A DNA stretch of 64,000 nucleotides from Tenacibaculum sp. L6 (GTDB lineage Bacteria; Bacteroidota; Bacteroidia; Flavobacteriales; Flavobacteriaceae), in NCBI RefSeq assembly GCF_028823685.1, contig NZ_JAPEHZ010000001.1, positions 62,001-126,000 of the forward strand, given 5' to 3'. Below the pieces are notes generated by a model that searched no databases, was not told the origin of the DNA, and saw nothing but the letters and a program-made list of their open reading frames with translations. This document shows positions 52,022-61,985 of this stretch, piece after piece (position 1 is the stretch's first letter; each line of letters opens with the position of its first letter). The position numbers and the translations under genes were made by a program.

Positions 52022-53053
52022 TCATGTCATTTCTCCCCTAAGAGGTTTCTCAAAATAATGCTTAAATTCTTCTTTTGACAGCTTTTCTCCTAGCAAATAC
52101 ATCATTTTTGCAACTGCTGTTTCGGTGGTAATATCCTTACCATCAACAATACCTATACGTTTTAATTCTGAACTTGTTTCATAATGTCCTAAAATTACGC
52201 TTCCACCTTTACATTGTGTTACATTAACAATGTATATTCCTCTTTTAACAGCTTTTTCTAATAAATCTACAAACCAAGTTTCGGTAGGTGCATTTCCTGA
52301 TCCGTACGTTTCTAAAATAATTCCTTTTAAATCTGGAATGTTCATAAAACTTCTTACTACCGATTCTGTAATGCCTGGGAATAGCTTTAAAATTGCTACA
52401 TGATTATCTAAATTCTTCCTTACCACTAAATCTTTGTCACACTCATTAGACTTTAATAGTAACGGATAACTAAAGTTTAAATGCACTCCACTCTCTGCCA
52501 AAGGCGGATAATTCATCGAGGCAAATGCTTCAAATTGTTCTGCATTTATCTTAGTAGTTCTATTAGCTCTGTACAATTTATATTCGAAGTACAACCCTAC
52601 TTCTTGTATTACTGGTTTGCCATTTTCGTAAGCTGATGCTACTTGAATCGAGGTTATTAAATTTTCTTTAGCATCGGTACGTAAATCTCCTATTGGTAAC
52701 TGAGATCCTGTAAAAATTACAGGTTTTTGTAAGTTTTCAAACATAAAACTTATTGCTGACGACGTATACGACATCGTGTCTGAGCCTGTTAGCACAACAA
52801 ATCCGTCAAACTTGTCATAATTATCTGAAATGATATCTGCTATTTGAATATAATACTCCACACTCATGTTTGATGAATCAATCGGTTCATCAAAAGAAAT
52901 GGTAGAAATTTCGCAGTTTAGTTGTTGTAATTCTGGAATCTTACTAGAAATTTGACTAAAATCGAAAGCCTTTAAAGCTCCAGTATTGTAGTCTTTAACC
53001 ATACCAATGGTTCCTCCTGTATAAACTATTAAAATTTTAGGTTGTGTTGTCAT
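52022..53053 (-). CDS. ansA: Type I L-asparaginase
   Basis: The 343-residue enzyme hydrolyses asparagine to aspartate and ammonia. The two catalytic Thr regions are visible as VYTGGTIGM and FVVLTGSDTMSYTSSAISFM, followed by KPVIFTGSQLPIGDLRTDAKENLI. No signal peptide is present, so it is the cytosolic type I form. It is divergent from the zinc peptidase gene. Confidence 0.95.
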   Translation of the reverse strand: MTTQPKILIVYTGGTIGMVKDYNTGALKAFDFSQISSKIPELQQLNCEISTISFDEPIDSSNMSVEYYIQIADIISDNYDKFDGFVVLTGSDTMSYTSSAISFMFENLQKPVIFTGSQLPIGDLRTDAKENLITSIQVASAYENGKPVIQEVGLYFEYKLYRANRTTKINAEQFEAFASMNYPPLAESGVHLNFSYPLLLKSNECDKDLVVRKNLDNHVAILKLFPGITESVVRSFMNIPDLKGIILETYGSGNAPTETWFVDLLEKAVKRGIYIVNVTQCKGGSVILGHYETSSELKRIGIVDGKDITTETAVAKMMYLLGEKLSKEEFKHYFEKPLRGEMT

Positions 53054-53147
53054 TTTGACATTTTTAATTTCCTTAACTAATTTGGAATAATTTATGTTGT
53101 AAATTTATCCAGCAAAAATGATATAAAATTTTAAAACTATATAAATT

Positions 53148-53846
53148 ATGATCGGATTTTATGTACTGATAGGTATAATATCTTTATTCAGTTGGTTAGT
53201 AAGTAATACTTTACAACGTAAATTTAAAAAATACTCGCAAGTTCACTTACGTAATGGAATGAGCGGAGCAGAAATTGCTCAAAAAATGTTAGCAGATCAT
53301 GGTATTTATGATGTACAGGTAATTTCTACTCCTGGTAGGTTAACCGACCATTATAATCCTCAAAACAAAACAGTAAACTTAAGTGAAGCTGTGTACAACC
53401 AACGCAATGCTGCTGCAGCTGCTGTTGCTGCTCACGAAGTTGGACACGCTGTACAACACGCTACCGCTTATCAATACTTACAAATGCGTTCTAAATTAGT
53501 TCCTATGGTAAGTATTACTTCTCGTTTCTCTCAGTGGATGGTAATTGGTGGTATTGCTTTTGGGGCTGCTTCTGGAAGTACAGGTATCGGGTTTTATATT
53601 GCTTTAGCTGGTTTAGCTTTTATGGCTTTAGGTACAATTTTTAGTTTTGTTACTTTACCTGTGGAATATGACGCAAGTAATAGAGCTTTAGCTTGGCTAG
53701 AAAACAAAAACATGGTAACTCGTGAAGAGCTTGCTGGATCAAAAGATGCTTTAAAATGGGCTGCAAGAACTTATTTAGTTGCTGCTTTAGGATCGCTTGC
53801 TATGCTATTATATTGGGCGCTACAAGTTTTAGGAAATAGAGATTAA
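53148..53846 (+). CDS. Zinc metallopeptidase, YugP type
   Basis: The 232-residue membrane protein has an N-terminal helix, the zinc motif HEVGH in AAVAAHEVGHAVQHATAYQY and C-terminal helices with FVTLPVEYDASNRALAWLE. It belongs to the DUF/M48-like YugP family of membrane peptidases of unknown substrate. It is monocistronic. Confidence 0.92.
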   Translation: MIGFYVLIGIISLFSWLVSNTLQRKFKKYSQVHLRNGMSGAEIAQKMLADHGIYDVQVISTPGRLTDHYNPQNKTVNLSEAVYNQRNAAAAAVAAHEVGHAVQHATAYQYLQMRSKLVPMVSITSRFSQWMVIGGIAFGAASGSTGIGFYIALAGLAFMALGTIFSFVTLPVEYDASNRALAWLENKNMVTREELAGSKDALKWAARTYLVAALGSLAMLLYWALQVLGNRD

Positions 53847-53868
53847 CTTTCTAAAATCACAACAATAA

Positions 53869-53903
53869 AAAAACCCGTTTTGAAGAAATCAAAACGGGTT
53901 TTT
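53869..53903. terminator. Bidirectional terminator between the peptidase gene and lepA
   Basis: A perfect 15-bp stem (AAAAACCCGTTTTGA with its complement) and a 5-base loop have A and T tracts on both sides. It separates two convergent genes. Confidence 0.95.
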
Positions 53904-53934
53904 CTATATTCTATACTCTAGTTTCTAAGAAAAC

Positions 53935-55731
53935 TTAGTCATTCAGTTTTAATACAGCCATAAACGCTTGCTGTGGAATTTCTACGTTTCCTACTTGACG
54001 CATACGTTTTTTACCTTTCTTTTGTTTTTCTAATAACTTACGTTTACGAGAAATATCTCCTCCGTAACACTTAGCTGTCACATCCTTACGTAAAGCTTTT
54101 ACCGTTTCACGAGCTATAATTTTTGCTCCAATAGCTGCCTGAATTGGAATATCAAACTGTTGACGTGGAATTAATTCTTTTAACTTCTCACAAATACGTT
54201 TTCCTATTCCGTAAGCATTATCAGCATGTAATAATGCTGAAAGTGCATCTACTGCTTGTCCATTAAGTAACATATCAACACGAACCAACTTCGATTCCTT
54301 CATTCCTATTGGATGATAATCGAACGATGCATATCCTTTAGAAACTGTTTTTAATCGATCGTAAAAATCGAATACAATTTCTGCTAATGGCATATCAAAA
54401 ATTAATTCAACTCGCTCAGGAGTTAAATAAGTTTGATTTACAATTTGCCCACGTTTTTCTATACAAAGTGACATTACCTGACCTACAAAATCAGCTTTGG
54501 TAATAATTGAGGCTTTAATAAAAGGTTCTTCTACTCTATCTAATCTTGACGGATCTGGCAAATCGGATGGGTTATTAACAATAATCACCTCATCAACATC
54601 TTTCTTAGTAAATGCATGGTAGCTTACGTTAGGAACCGTAGTAATTACGGTCATATCAAACTCACGCTCTAAACGCTCCTGGATAATTTCCATGTGTAAC
54701 ATCCCTAAGAAACCACATCGGAAACCAAATCCTAATGCCGCAGAACTTTCTGGCTGAAATACTAATGAAGCATCATTTAACCGCAATTTTTCCATTGAAG
54801 CACGTAGCTCTTCATAATCTTCAGTGTCTACAGGGTATATACCTGCGAATACCATTGGCTTCACATCTTCAAACCCTTCAATTCTTTCGCTTGTTGGGTT
54901 CGCGAAATCGGTAATTGTATCTCCTACTTTTACTTCTTTTGCTGCTTTAATTCCTGTAATTAAATATCCAACATCTCCTGTTTTAATCTCGTTTTTTACA
55001 ACTTGATTCAACTTTAAAGTTCCTACTTCATCAGCCCCATATTGCTTACCAGTTGCCATGAATTTAATTTGCTGATTCTTTTTAATAGAACCATCAATTA
55101 CTCTAAAGTAGGTTTCAATTCCACGGTATGAGTTATACACCGAGTCAAAAATCAATGCTTTTAATGGTGCATCAGGATTTCCGCTTGGTGCAGGTATTTT
55201 ATCAATAATTGCTTTTAAAATATTATCAACTCCAAAACCTGTTTTTCCACTTGCATGAATTACATCTTCAGGATTACAGCCTAATAAATCAACAATATCA
55301 TCAGTTACTTCTTCAGGATTTGCTGAAGGTAAATCTACTTTATTTAAGACAGGAATAATTTCCAAATCGTTTTCTAAAGCTAAGTATAAGTTAGAAATCG
55401 TTTGTGCTTGAATACTTTGTGCTGCATCCACAATTAACAACGCTCCTTCACAAGCTGCAATAGAACGAGAAACTTCATAAGAAAAATCTACGTGACCTGG
55501 AGTATCGATTAAGTTTAAAATATAATTTTCTCCTTCGTAAATATAATCCATTTGAATAGCATGAGATTTAATGGTAATTCCACGTTCGCGCTCTAAATCC
55601 ATGTTATCTAGTAACTGGTTTTGTTTTTCACGCTCAGTAACCGTACCTGTATAATCTAATAATCTATCAGCAAGAGTACTCTTACCATGATCAATATGTG
55701 CAATAATGCAAAAATTTCTAATGTTCTTCAT
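53935..55731 (-). CDS. lepA: Elongation factor 4 (LepA)
   Basis: The 598-residue translational GTPase has G motifs [22 protein letters not shown] and NKVDLPSA. LepA-specific C-terminal features are [23 protein letters not shown] and the ending VPQQAF-like [14 protein letters not shown]. It helps ribosomes under stress and in assembly. The start is ATG at 55731; the codon before it is TTG. Confidence 0.97.
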   Translation of the reverse strand: MKNIRNFCIIAHIDHGKSTLADRLLDYTGTVTEREKQNQLLDNMDLERERGITIKSHAIQMDYIYEGENYILNLIDTPGHVDFSYEVSRSIAACEGALLIVDAAQSIQAQTISNLYLALENDLEIIPVLNKVDLPSANPEEVTDDIVDLLGCNPEDVIHASGKTGFGVDNILKAIIDKIPAPSGNPDAPLKALIFDSVYNSYRGIETYFRVIDGSIKKNQQIKFMATGKQYGADEVGTLKLNQVVKNEIKTGDVGYLITGIKAAKEVKVGDTITDFANPTSERIEGFEDVKPMVFAGIYPVDTEDYEELRASMEKLRLNDASLVFQPESSAALGFGFRCGFLGMLHMEIIQERLEREFDMTVITTVPNVSYHAFTKKDVDEVIIVNNPSDLPDPSRLDRVEEPFIKASIITKADFVGQVMSLCIEKRGQIVNQTYLTPERVELIFDMPLAEIVFDFYDRLKTVSKGYASFDYHPIGMKESKLVRVDMLLNGQAVDALSALLHADNAYGIGKRICEKLKELIPRQQFDIPIQAAIGAKIIARETVKALRKDVTAKCYGGDISRKRKLLEKQKKGKKRMRQVGNVEIPQQAFMAVLKLND

Positions 55732-55912
55732 CAATAAAAAAATTTCTCAAACCATTTTAGACACTTAGGAAATCCGTTTTAACAAAACCGCATTATTTAC
55801 TAAATACCCACTATGGGTTCATTCGTCGTAATCTAACTACTTGTGACTTGCAAAGATACTTCTTTGAAAAACGATGTACAATTAAAAATTTACACAATAA
55901 AAAAATAAAAAG

Positions 55913-55920
55913 TAACTTTG
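55913..55920 (+). promoter_or_regulatory. -7 promoter box directly before dusB (possible leaderless start)
   Basis: TAACTTTG ends 4 bp before the ATG at 55925, the same arrangement as upstream of gpmI. A TTTA at 55889-55892 could serve as a weak -33 box with a 20-bp spacer. Confidence 0.4.
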
Positions 55921-55924
55921 CAGC

Positions 55925-56923
55925 ATGGTAAAAATAGGTAATATAGAACTTCCTGATTTTCCGCTATTATTAGCGCCGATGGAAGATGTAAGTGATCCAC
56001 CATTTAGAGCTTTATGCAAAGAAAATGGTGCTGATGTAGTGTATACTGAATTTATTTCTTCGGAAGGGTTGATTCGCGATGCGGCAAAAAGCGTAATGAA
56101 GCTAGATATTTACGAAAAAGAACGCCCAGTAGGGATTCAAATTTTCGGCGCTAATCTAGACTCTATGCTGAAAACTGTTGAGATTGTTGAAAAATCAAAT
56201 CCTGATATTATTGATATCAATTTTGGATGTCCTGTAAAAAAAGTAGTATCTAAAGGAGCTGGTGCAGGAATTTTAAAAGATATTGATTTAATGGTTTCTC
56301 TTACCGAAGCCATGGTAAAACACACTAAGTTACCTGTTACTGTGAAAACTCGTTTAGGTTGGGATCATGATTCAATTCGAATTCTTGAAGTTGCTGAGCG
56401 TTTGCAAGATGTAGGTTGCAAAGCCATTTCTATTCACGGTCGCACGCGTGCGCAAATGTATAAAGGTGAAGCTGATTGGGCACCTATCGCCGAAGTTAAA
56501 AACAACCCAAGAATGCACATTCCTGTATTTGGAAATGGAGATGTTACTTCTCCTGAAAAAGCGATGGAAATGCGTGATGTTTATGGATTAGACGGCTGCA
56601 TGATTGGTCGTGCATCTATCGGATACCCTTGGTTTTTTAACGAAGTAAAACACTACTTTAAAACAGGCGAACATTTACCGGGACCAACTATTTCTCAACG
56701 TGTTGATATGGCACGTCGTCATTTAGAAATGGCTATTGACTGGAAAGGTGAACACCTAGGTGTGGTAGAAACTAGAAGACATTATACCAACTATTTTAAA
56801 GGGATTCCTCATTTTAAAGAACACCGAATGAAAATGGTTACTTCGGATGATCCTAAAGATGTTTTTGCTGCTTTTGACGAAGTACAAGCTAAATTTGGAG
56901 ACGCTACCGTTACCTTAGGATAA
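55925..56923 (+). CDS. dusB: tRNA-dihydrouridine synthase
   Basis: The 332-residue FMN enzyme reduces uridines in the tRNA D-loop. It has APMEDVSDPPFRALCKENGAD, the catalytic Cys in INFGCPVKKVVSKGAG, TVKTRLGW and IHGRTRAQMYKGEADW. The C-terminal RRHYTNYFKGIPHFKEHR is typical of DusB. It stands alone between lepA and a small gene. Confidence 0.95.
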   Translation: MVKIGNIELPDFPLLLAPMEDVSDPPFRALCKENGADVVYTEFISSEGLIRDAAKSVMKLDIYEKERPVGIQIFGANLDSMLKTVEIVEKSNPDIIDINFGCPVKKVVSKGAGAGILKDIDLMVSLTEAMVKHTKLPVTVKTRLGWDHDSIRILEVAERLQDVGCKAISIHGRTRAQMYKGEADWAPIAEVKNNPRMHIPVFGNGDVTSPEKAMEMRDVYGLDGCMIGRASIGYPWFFNEVKHYFKTGEHLPGPTISQRVDMARRHLEMAIDWKGEHLGVVETRRHYTNYFKGIPHFKEHRMKMVTSDDPKDVFAAFDEVQAKFGDATVTLG

Positions 56924-56999
56924 TATAGAGGAAAACCCTTTTTTAGTCCATTCATTTTCAATGAATTCCATTTTACTTTTAAACCTGTAAAAGAAGCTG

Positions 57000-57007
57000 T
57001 ATATTTG
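57000..57007 (+). promoter_or_regulatory. -7 promoter box upstream of the gene at 57036
   Basis: TATATTTG matches TAnnTTTG and lies 28 bp before the TTG start at 57036. Confidence 0.45.
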
Positions 57008-57035
57008 GTTTAACTAACCTTTTTTACACCTTATT

Positions 57036-57566
57036 TTGAAGTATCAACTTGTACAAACACTACTAGTTACTATACTCCTACAACCATTTTTGGGAGCCTC
57101 GCAAGAGCTTCCTTTAAACAGTACTGATGCTTTAAAATTATATCATCAAATTAATAATGAAATGAATAAAGAATTTCCTATTGATGATATTAAAACCTAT
57201 ACTCGAGATTCATTTTCTGAAACTCAACTAAAAAAATACTTATCTCTTCAGTATCGAAAACTAGATTTACTTCCGAAAATTGAAGGTCACTACTATTTAA
57301 AAATTCAAAGTTTTCTTGATGTTGGTAATTGGTTCTACAAGGTTGGGTTCCCTAAAGAATCTATCAAATGGTACAATCATTTTTTAAAATTCTACGCTAA
57401 GAATGAAGACAAGCTAACTTCTGAAGAAAAAAACTCATTAATAGAAATGCATAATCATGCTTATAGCGTTTTAGCAGCTGATTATGCCAAACTTTCTGTT
57501 CTTGATAGCGCAGAATATGCTCACAAAGCCAACGTAAACTTTTCTAAAGCTTTTAATAAAATATAA
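57036..57566 (+). CDS. Exported helical protein of unknown function
   Basis: The 176-residue protein has a signal peptide (LVQTLLVTILLQPFLGASQ) and a helical body with YRKLDLLPKIEGHYYLKIQSF and FPKESIKWYNHFLKFYAKN, like a degenerate pair of TPR units. I recognise no named family. The start is TTG at 57036. It is single, with its own -7 box and a terminator. Confidence 0.7.
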   Translation: MKYQLVQTLLVTILLQPFLGASQELPLNSTDALKLYHQINNEMNKEFPIDDIKTYTRDSFSETQLKKYLSLQYRKLDLLPKIEGHYYLKIQSFLDVGNWFYKVGFPKESIKWYNHFLKFYAKNEDKLTSEEKNSLIEMHNHAYSVLAADYAKLSVLDSAEYAHKANVNFSKAFNKI

Positions 57567-57600
57567 GAGAATAAGACTATTTTAGCTACTACTAATCTGT

Positions 57601-57632
57601 AAAAGACCAAGATTTATAAAGTCTTGGTCTTT
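57601..57632. terminator. Bidirectional terminator
   Basis: The 12-bp stem AAAAGACCAAGA/TCTTGGTCTTTT has A and T flanks. It separates the convergent genes ending at 57566 and 57648. Confidence 0.9.
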
Positions 57633-57647
57633 TATTTTTTTATTAAA

Positions 57648-58241
57648 CTATTCATTTATTTTAAAAGCCATAACTAACTTTTCTACTTCTGGTAAAAACC
57701 TATCATAATACTCATTTAAAGCTGAATATTCTATTGTATAACCTTTATTCCTATAAAAAAATAAGAAAACCGCATTAGTGTATTTATACTTTCTTTCGTC
57801 TCCGTACTTAACTATATATAGTTTACCATACTTCTTATGTTTAGTAGTATGCAAACTATACTTAAAGTCTTTAAACCACCATTTTTCTTTTAATGCAATA
57901 AACCTTTCTAGATAATTTTCAATATTAGTTGTCTCTTTCCATCTCTTTTTAACATCATTATTATATGCTATAATATTAGCTGTTGCATAACTAGGATCAA
58001 ACCTCTTATCTTCTATTTTTTTATAAAACGATAAAAAACCTGTTTTAAATTCACGCTTATCATATGTTTCCCAATCATTTATCTCAGAACCAAAAGAAAA
58101 GTTCACAACTTTCTTTGTTGACTGTAAACTATCTAGTTCTTTAAATGGTGTATTTTTATAGTAATCAAAATTGCTAGAAGCACATGAAGTCACTAATATA
58201 ATTACCCCTAGAAGTAAATAGGGTAAAAGACTTTTTTTCAT
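57648..58241 (-). CDS. Lipoprotein of unknown function
   Basis: The 197-residue protein has a lipoprotein signal (lipobox VTSC) and a body rich in aromatic and lysine residues (DRFLPEVEKLVMAFKINE at the end, KEKWWFKDFKYSLHTTKHKK in the middle). I see no known domain. It is encoded 5 bp after the LolE-like permease gene and may work with it, though this is only a guess from position. Confidence 0.7.
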   Translation of the reverse strand: MKKSLLPYLLLGVIILVTSCASSNFDYYKNTPFKELDSLQSTKKVVNFSFGSEINDWETYDKREFKTGFLSFYKKIEDKRFDPSYATANIIAYNNDVKKRWKETTNIENYLERFIALKEKWWFKDFKYSLHTTKHKKYGKLYIVKYGDERKYKYTNAVFLFFYRNKGYTIEYSALNEYYDRFLPEVEKLVMAFKINE

Positions 58242-58246
58242 AGAAA

Positions 58247-59449
58247 TTATTTTTCTATAAAATTAACAGAAATTCTTGAACTTGCAATTTTTGCTGCTAA
58301 ATAACCCAAAGCTGAAATCGTTACAAGTACCACGAGTAGGTTTATCAACCTAAATTCAACTGGGTAAGCTAAACTTTCCGTAATCATTAGTAATTCAAAT
58401 CGTTGTTGAATTAACACTAACAACACTCCTAAAACCAATCCAATTCCCATCCCTACCAGAGTTAATAAAAACCCTTGGTAAATGAATATTTTTTTAATTT
58501 CATCTATACTACAACCTAAATTAAATAACGTTTTTAGGTTTTGGCGTTTATCAATAATCATCATTATTATTGAGCCTATTACATTAAATAAAGCGATCGC
58601 TACAATCAAAGTGAATATTAAGTACGATATAAAATTTTCGGTATTGATTACTTTATAATATAAGGTGTTTAACTGTGCTCGGGTTTGTACTTTAAAATCT
58701 TCTCCTAAAGCTATTTGTAATTTTTCTTGAAACGAGTCTAAATCAACTCCTTTTTTAAGAGCTAATTCTATTCCCGTTATTTGATTCTCTTTATAACCTA
58801 ACAACTCTTGTGCTAGCGAAAGCTCGGTAAACACATATTTATTTTGAAACTCTTCTGAACCTGTATAGACACCTATTACTTGTGTAGAAATTGATCGAAA
58901 AGCATTGTTCGCATTTATAAATCCTTTTCCTGGCTTTGGAACTAAAACCTGCAATGCTTCACCAAAATTAAAAATTCCTAATGATAACTTATATGAAATT
59001 CCGTAGCCAATAACCGCTGTATTTTTATACTGTTCGTCTATCCAAGTTCCAACGGTTAGTATAGAATCTGTAGGAATTATAGATGAGTAGTTAGTATCTA
59101 CTCCTTTTATTTGAGCAATATGATCTCTGTCTTTATATTTTAAAAAGACTCTTTCTTCTACAACTTTTGAACATGCTTTTATAGCTTCTTCTTGTTGAAG
59201 AATTTCATGAAGTTTTGTTGAATATTCGAAAGATTTTCCTTGAGCCGCTGTTATTTTTATATCAGGGTCTGATGCATTTAGTAAAGAATCGCTAAAAGTT
59301 TTTAAACCAGAAAAGCCTGATAAAACGACGAACAAAGCCAAAGTACCCACTACAACACCAAAAACAGCAATTGCTGTAATGATGTTAATTGCGTTGGTAC
59401 TTGTTTTTGAAAATAAGTATCGTTTAGCTATGTATAGTGAAAAATTCAA
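58247..59449 (-). CDS. LolE/FtsX-type ABC transporter permease
   Basis: The 400-residue protein has four membrane helices: one near residue 25-45 and three C-terminal (LIFTLIVAIALFNVIGSIIM, GFLLTLVGMGIGLVLGVLL, and a last one near 375). It resembles LolC/LolE permeases that extract lipoproteins, with NFSLYIAKRYLFSKTSTNAINIIT at the start. The start codon is TTG. No ATPase gene is adjacent. Lipoprotein release is the family role, but specificity is unproven. Confidence 0.88.
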   Translation of the reverse strand: MNFSLYIAKRYLFSKTSTNAINIITAIAVFGVVVGTLALFVVLSGFSGLKTFSDSLLNASDPDIKITAAQGKSFEYSTKLHEILQQEEAIKACSKVVEERVFLKYKDRDHIAQIKGVDTNYSSIIPTDSILTVGTWIDEQYKNTAVIGYGISYKLSLGIFNFGEALQVLVPKPGKGFINANNAFRSISTQVIGVYTGSEEFQNKYVFTELSLAQELLGYKENQITGIELALKKGVDLDSFQEKLQIALGEDFKVQTRAQLNTLYYKVINTENFISYLIFTLIVAIALFNVIGSIIMMIIDKRQNLKTLFNLGCSIDEIKKIFIYQGFLLTLVGMGIGLVLGVLLVLIQQRFELLMITESLAYPVEFRLINLLVVLVTISALGYLAAKIASSRISVNFIEK

Positions 59450-59488
59450 CCATTAATAAATTTAGCTAGCCAAAGTAAAGAAAATTTA

Positions 59489-59884
59489 TTAACGTTTTTG
59501 GCGACGAGGTAAGATATCTGGATTTTTTATTGGATCGACATCTTCTCCTTTTAAGGATTTATCAATATCTTCAATATAATCTAAACTATCATCTCCAAAG
59601 AATAACAGTTCTGGCATTCTTCTAAGTTGATTTTTTGTTCGTTTTGCTAATTCGTGACGGATTAAAGGAGTATTAGACTTCACCCCATCAATAATCTCAT
59701 CTCTTTTTTCTGAAGGAAATACACTTAAGTACACTTTAGCTACTCCTAAATCGGCAGTAACCGAAACTTTAGATACCGATATAATCACTCCCTTCATTCC
59801 ATCTTGCGCAGCACGTTGTAAAACGTCTACCAAGTCTTGTTGCAATACTCCTGCAATTTTTCGTTGTCTATTTGTTTCTTCCAT
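59489..59884 (-). CDS. rbfA: Ribosome-binding factor A
   Basis: The 131-residue KH-type protein matures the 30S subunit. RQRKIAGVLQQDLVDVLQR, VSVTADLGVAKVYLSVFP and RHELAKRTKNQLRRMPELLFFGDDSLDY are conserved. It lies 39 bp before the permease gene on the same strand. Confidence 0.95.
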   Translation of the reverse strand: MEETNRQRKIAGVLQQDLVDVLQRAAQDGMKGVIISVSKVSVTADLGVAKVYLSVFPSEKRDEIIDGVKSNTPLIRHELAKRTKNQLRRMPELLFFGDDSLDYIEDIDKSLKGEDVDPIKNPDILPRRQKR

Positions 59885-59905
59885 GCTGCAAATTTAAGCA
59901 TAAAA

Positions 59906-60550
59906 TTACGGAGTATAAATTTTATTTTTTATCGCGTACATTACCAATCCTACTCTGTTTCTAACATTTAACTTTGTAAATAAACTATCGCGATAACCGT
60001 CTATTGTTTTCGGACTTAAAAACATTTTTTCGGCTATTTCTTTATAGGTTAACTCAGAACAAGCCAACTTCATAAAAGTAATTTCATTCTCTTTGAATGC
60101 GAGATTATTTCTTTCTTTTTTACCAGAAACTGAATCTAATAATAAAGTGGTAACATTTTTGGTGTGATAAAAACCATTATCCATCATTTCAAGAAGAGCC
60201 TTTTCTAAGATTTCTTTTTTGGTATCTTTTAACAAATAACCAACAGCTCCTGCCTTTAACATTTTTAAAATAGTGCCATCGGCATCTTCAACGGATAAGG
60301 CCATAACATGCACTTGTGGATAATTTTCCACAATCCATTCAGTAGTTTCAATACCATTCATCACAGGCATATTTACATCTACTAGAACTAAATCAGGTAT
60401 ATTTCTAGGTGAGGCAGAAAATTTTTCTTCAACCTCTTTTCCGTTTTTACAAGTGTAAAGCACTTTGAATTTATCAAAGGTGTTTACCATACCTTCAATA
60501 GCCTGTGATAATAACGTATGATCATCTACAACAACAACTGAGTATTTCAT
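59906..60550 (-). CDS. LuxR/NarL-type response regulator
   Basis: The 214-residue regulator has an N-terminal receiver domain with Asp9/Asp10 and phospho-acceptor Asp58 (LVDVNMPVMNG), a Lys in LLKDTKKEI and a C-terminal LuxR helix-turn-helix (ACSELTYKEIAEKMFLSPKTIDGYRDSLFTKL). The target genes are unknown. It is the partner of the histidine kinase encoded just upstream. Confidence 0.94.
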   Translation of the reverse strand: MKYSVVVVDDHTLLSQAIEGMVNTFDKFKVLYTCKNGKEVEEKFSASPRNIPDLVLVDVNMPVMNGIETTEWIVENYPQVHVMALSVEDADGTILKMLKAGAVGYLLKDTKKEILEKALLEMMDNGFYHTKNVTTLLLDSVSGKKERNNLAFKENEITFMKLACSELTYKEIAEKMFLSPKTIDGYRDSLFTKLNVRNRVGLVMYAIKNKIYTP

Positions 60551-60604
60551 AGTTTCAATGAGTTAGGTTAGTATTTGTTGTTGGGGAATATACACTAAGG
60601 CTCG

Positions 60605-61360
60605 TTAAATATAATAATTTATTATTAAACAAGTTCCTTTTTTAGGTGCTGATTTAAATTTTGCTTCTGCATTTATCAATTTTGCTCTTGCTTTTATATT
60701 CTGCAAACCTATACCTTTTAAACCTACTCTTACCATATCAAAACCTACACCATTATCTTGAGCTTTAATTTCAACAAAATCATCTTTGTAATTTAAAAAG
60801 ACATCTAGCTTAGAAGCTTTTGAATGTTTTATAGTATTAGAAAAAAATTCTTGAAGTATTCTAAAAATAATGATTCCATGTTTTTGATTAATTTCTTGCT
60901 CTGAACCTGTTACTTCTAAACTTGCTTCAATATAATTTAATCTATTAAAACGGGCTATTTCTAACTCTAATGCTTTCTTTAGCTTTACATTATTAATAAA
61001 ATCTGGGTTAATTACTTTTGAGAGTGCTCGTACTTCTTTTAAACTCTTTGTAATAATTTCTGAAATTTCTCCCATATTTTCAGGCGAGGCGTGTTGCAAT
61101 TGTATGTTAGCTAAAGTTAGGAGTTGACCAATATTATCGTGCAACTCCCAGCTTATATTTCGTAAAGTTTCTTCTCGTATTTCTATTTGAGTTTCAGCGA
61201 TTTCTCGTTCATACCGCTTTTTATTTTCAGCACGCTCTAATAATAATTTATTCTTACGATTTTGAAATACAGTAAACAATACCACTAAAAAAACAACTCC
61301 CAAAATTGTTAAGATTGTGGCTATTACAACAATTATTATTCTACTTTCTTCCAACTCCAT
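60605..61360 (-). CDS. Sensor histidine kinase (HisKA_3 type)
   Basis: The 251-residue kinase has one N-terminal membrane helix (about 8-32), a coiled linker, the phospho-acceptor His74 in ISWELHDNIGQLLTLANIQLQ and an ATPase domain with FFSNTIKHSKA (N box) and DNGVGF (G box). It has no sensor domain outside the helix. The start at 61360 (ATG) is preferred over the TTG codon at 61381. It overlaps the upstream gene by about 25 bp and pairs with the response regulator at 59906-60550. Confidence 0.93.
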   Translation of the reverse strand: MELEESRIIIVVIATILTILGVVFLVVLFTVFQNRKNKLLLERAENKKRYEREIAETQIEIREETLRNISWELHDNIGQLLTLANIQLQHASPENMGEISEIITKSLKEVRALSKVINPDFINNVKLKKALELEIARFNRLNYIEASLEVTGSEQEINQKHGIIIFRILQEFFSNTIKHSKASKLDVFLNYKDDFVEIKAQDNGVGFDMVRVGLKGIGLQNIKARAKLINAEAKFKSAPKKGTCLIINYYI

Positions 61361-61971
61361 ATCAAACCTATTATAACACAACTATGCAAGAAAATAGTTA
61401 CTACAAATTGTATGTTGTGTATTTGAAAAAAGGCCATTCCCTTTTCCATAAAACTATATATTGCCATAAGAGGTATCGATCCTAAATAATACAGCAGCAA
61501 TCCAGTAGTAATCCAAAATATTACATCTGTTTTGTAATTTACTATTTTATCTGACAACAAAAGTTCTCTCAATGATAAAAATAATATTGTCGCCATTAAA
61601 AATGCACCAAGTACAATAACAAATGAATTAAAAAGAGAAAAATTAAAATCATGGTACCAAAACCACCCAAAACTTATTACATTAAACAATGTAAGTGAAC
61701 TTATTATAGTCTTTTTTGTAATTTTATCATTAGATACTTCATAGTAAAACATGAAGAGTAAATTAAACTCAATTAAACTATATGCATTATATATATAGTT
61801 TGTATTATGAACACCAATATTTATTACAAAATTTATGATAGCTTCTACCAAAGCCGTTAATATTAGATATGCTAAAAAAAACCTTGTTTTTTTTAAAGCT
61901 GAATCTTTAACATACCTGTATGTATATAAAATTGAAGAGATACCAATAAATATAAGACATAAATAATACAT
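61336..61971 (-). CDS. Polytopic membrane protein next to the histidine kinase
   Basis: The 211-residue protein has about seven hydrophobic helices, with no catalytic motif (LCLIFIGISSILYTYRYV first, IVVTIF-like FVVTIFLHSCVIIGLIWSW last). Because the kinase lacks a sensor domain and its gene overlaps this one, I infer it may supply the sensing function, like 7TM regulators of other kinases. The family is otherwise unknown to me. Confidence 0.75.
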   Translation of the reverse strand: MYYLCLIFIGISSILYTYRYVKDSALKKTRFFLAYLILTALVEAIINFVINIGVHNTNYIYNAYSLIEFNLLFMFYYEVSNDKITKKTIISSLTLFNVISFGWFWYHDFNFSLFNSFVIVLGAFLMATILFLSLRELLLSDKIVNYKTDVIFWITTGLLLYYLGSIPLMAIYSFMEKGMAFFQIHNIQFVVTIFLHSCVIIGLIWSWKKVE

Positions 61972-61985
61972 ACTTTATTAACCTA

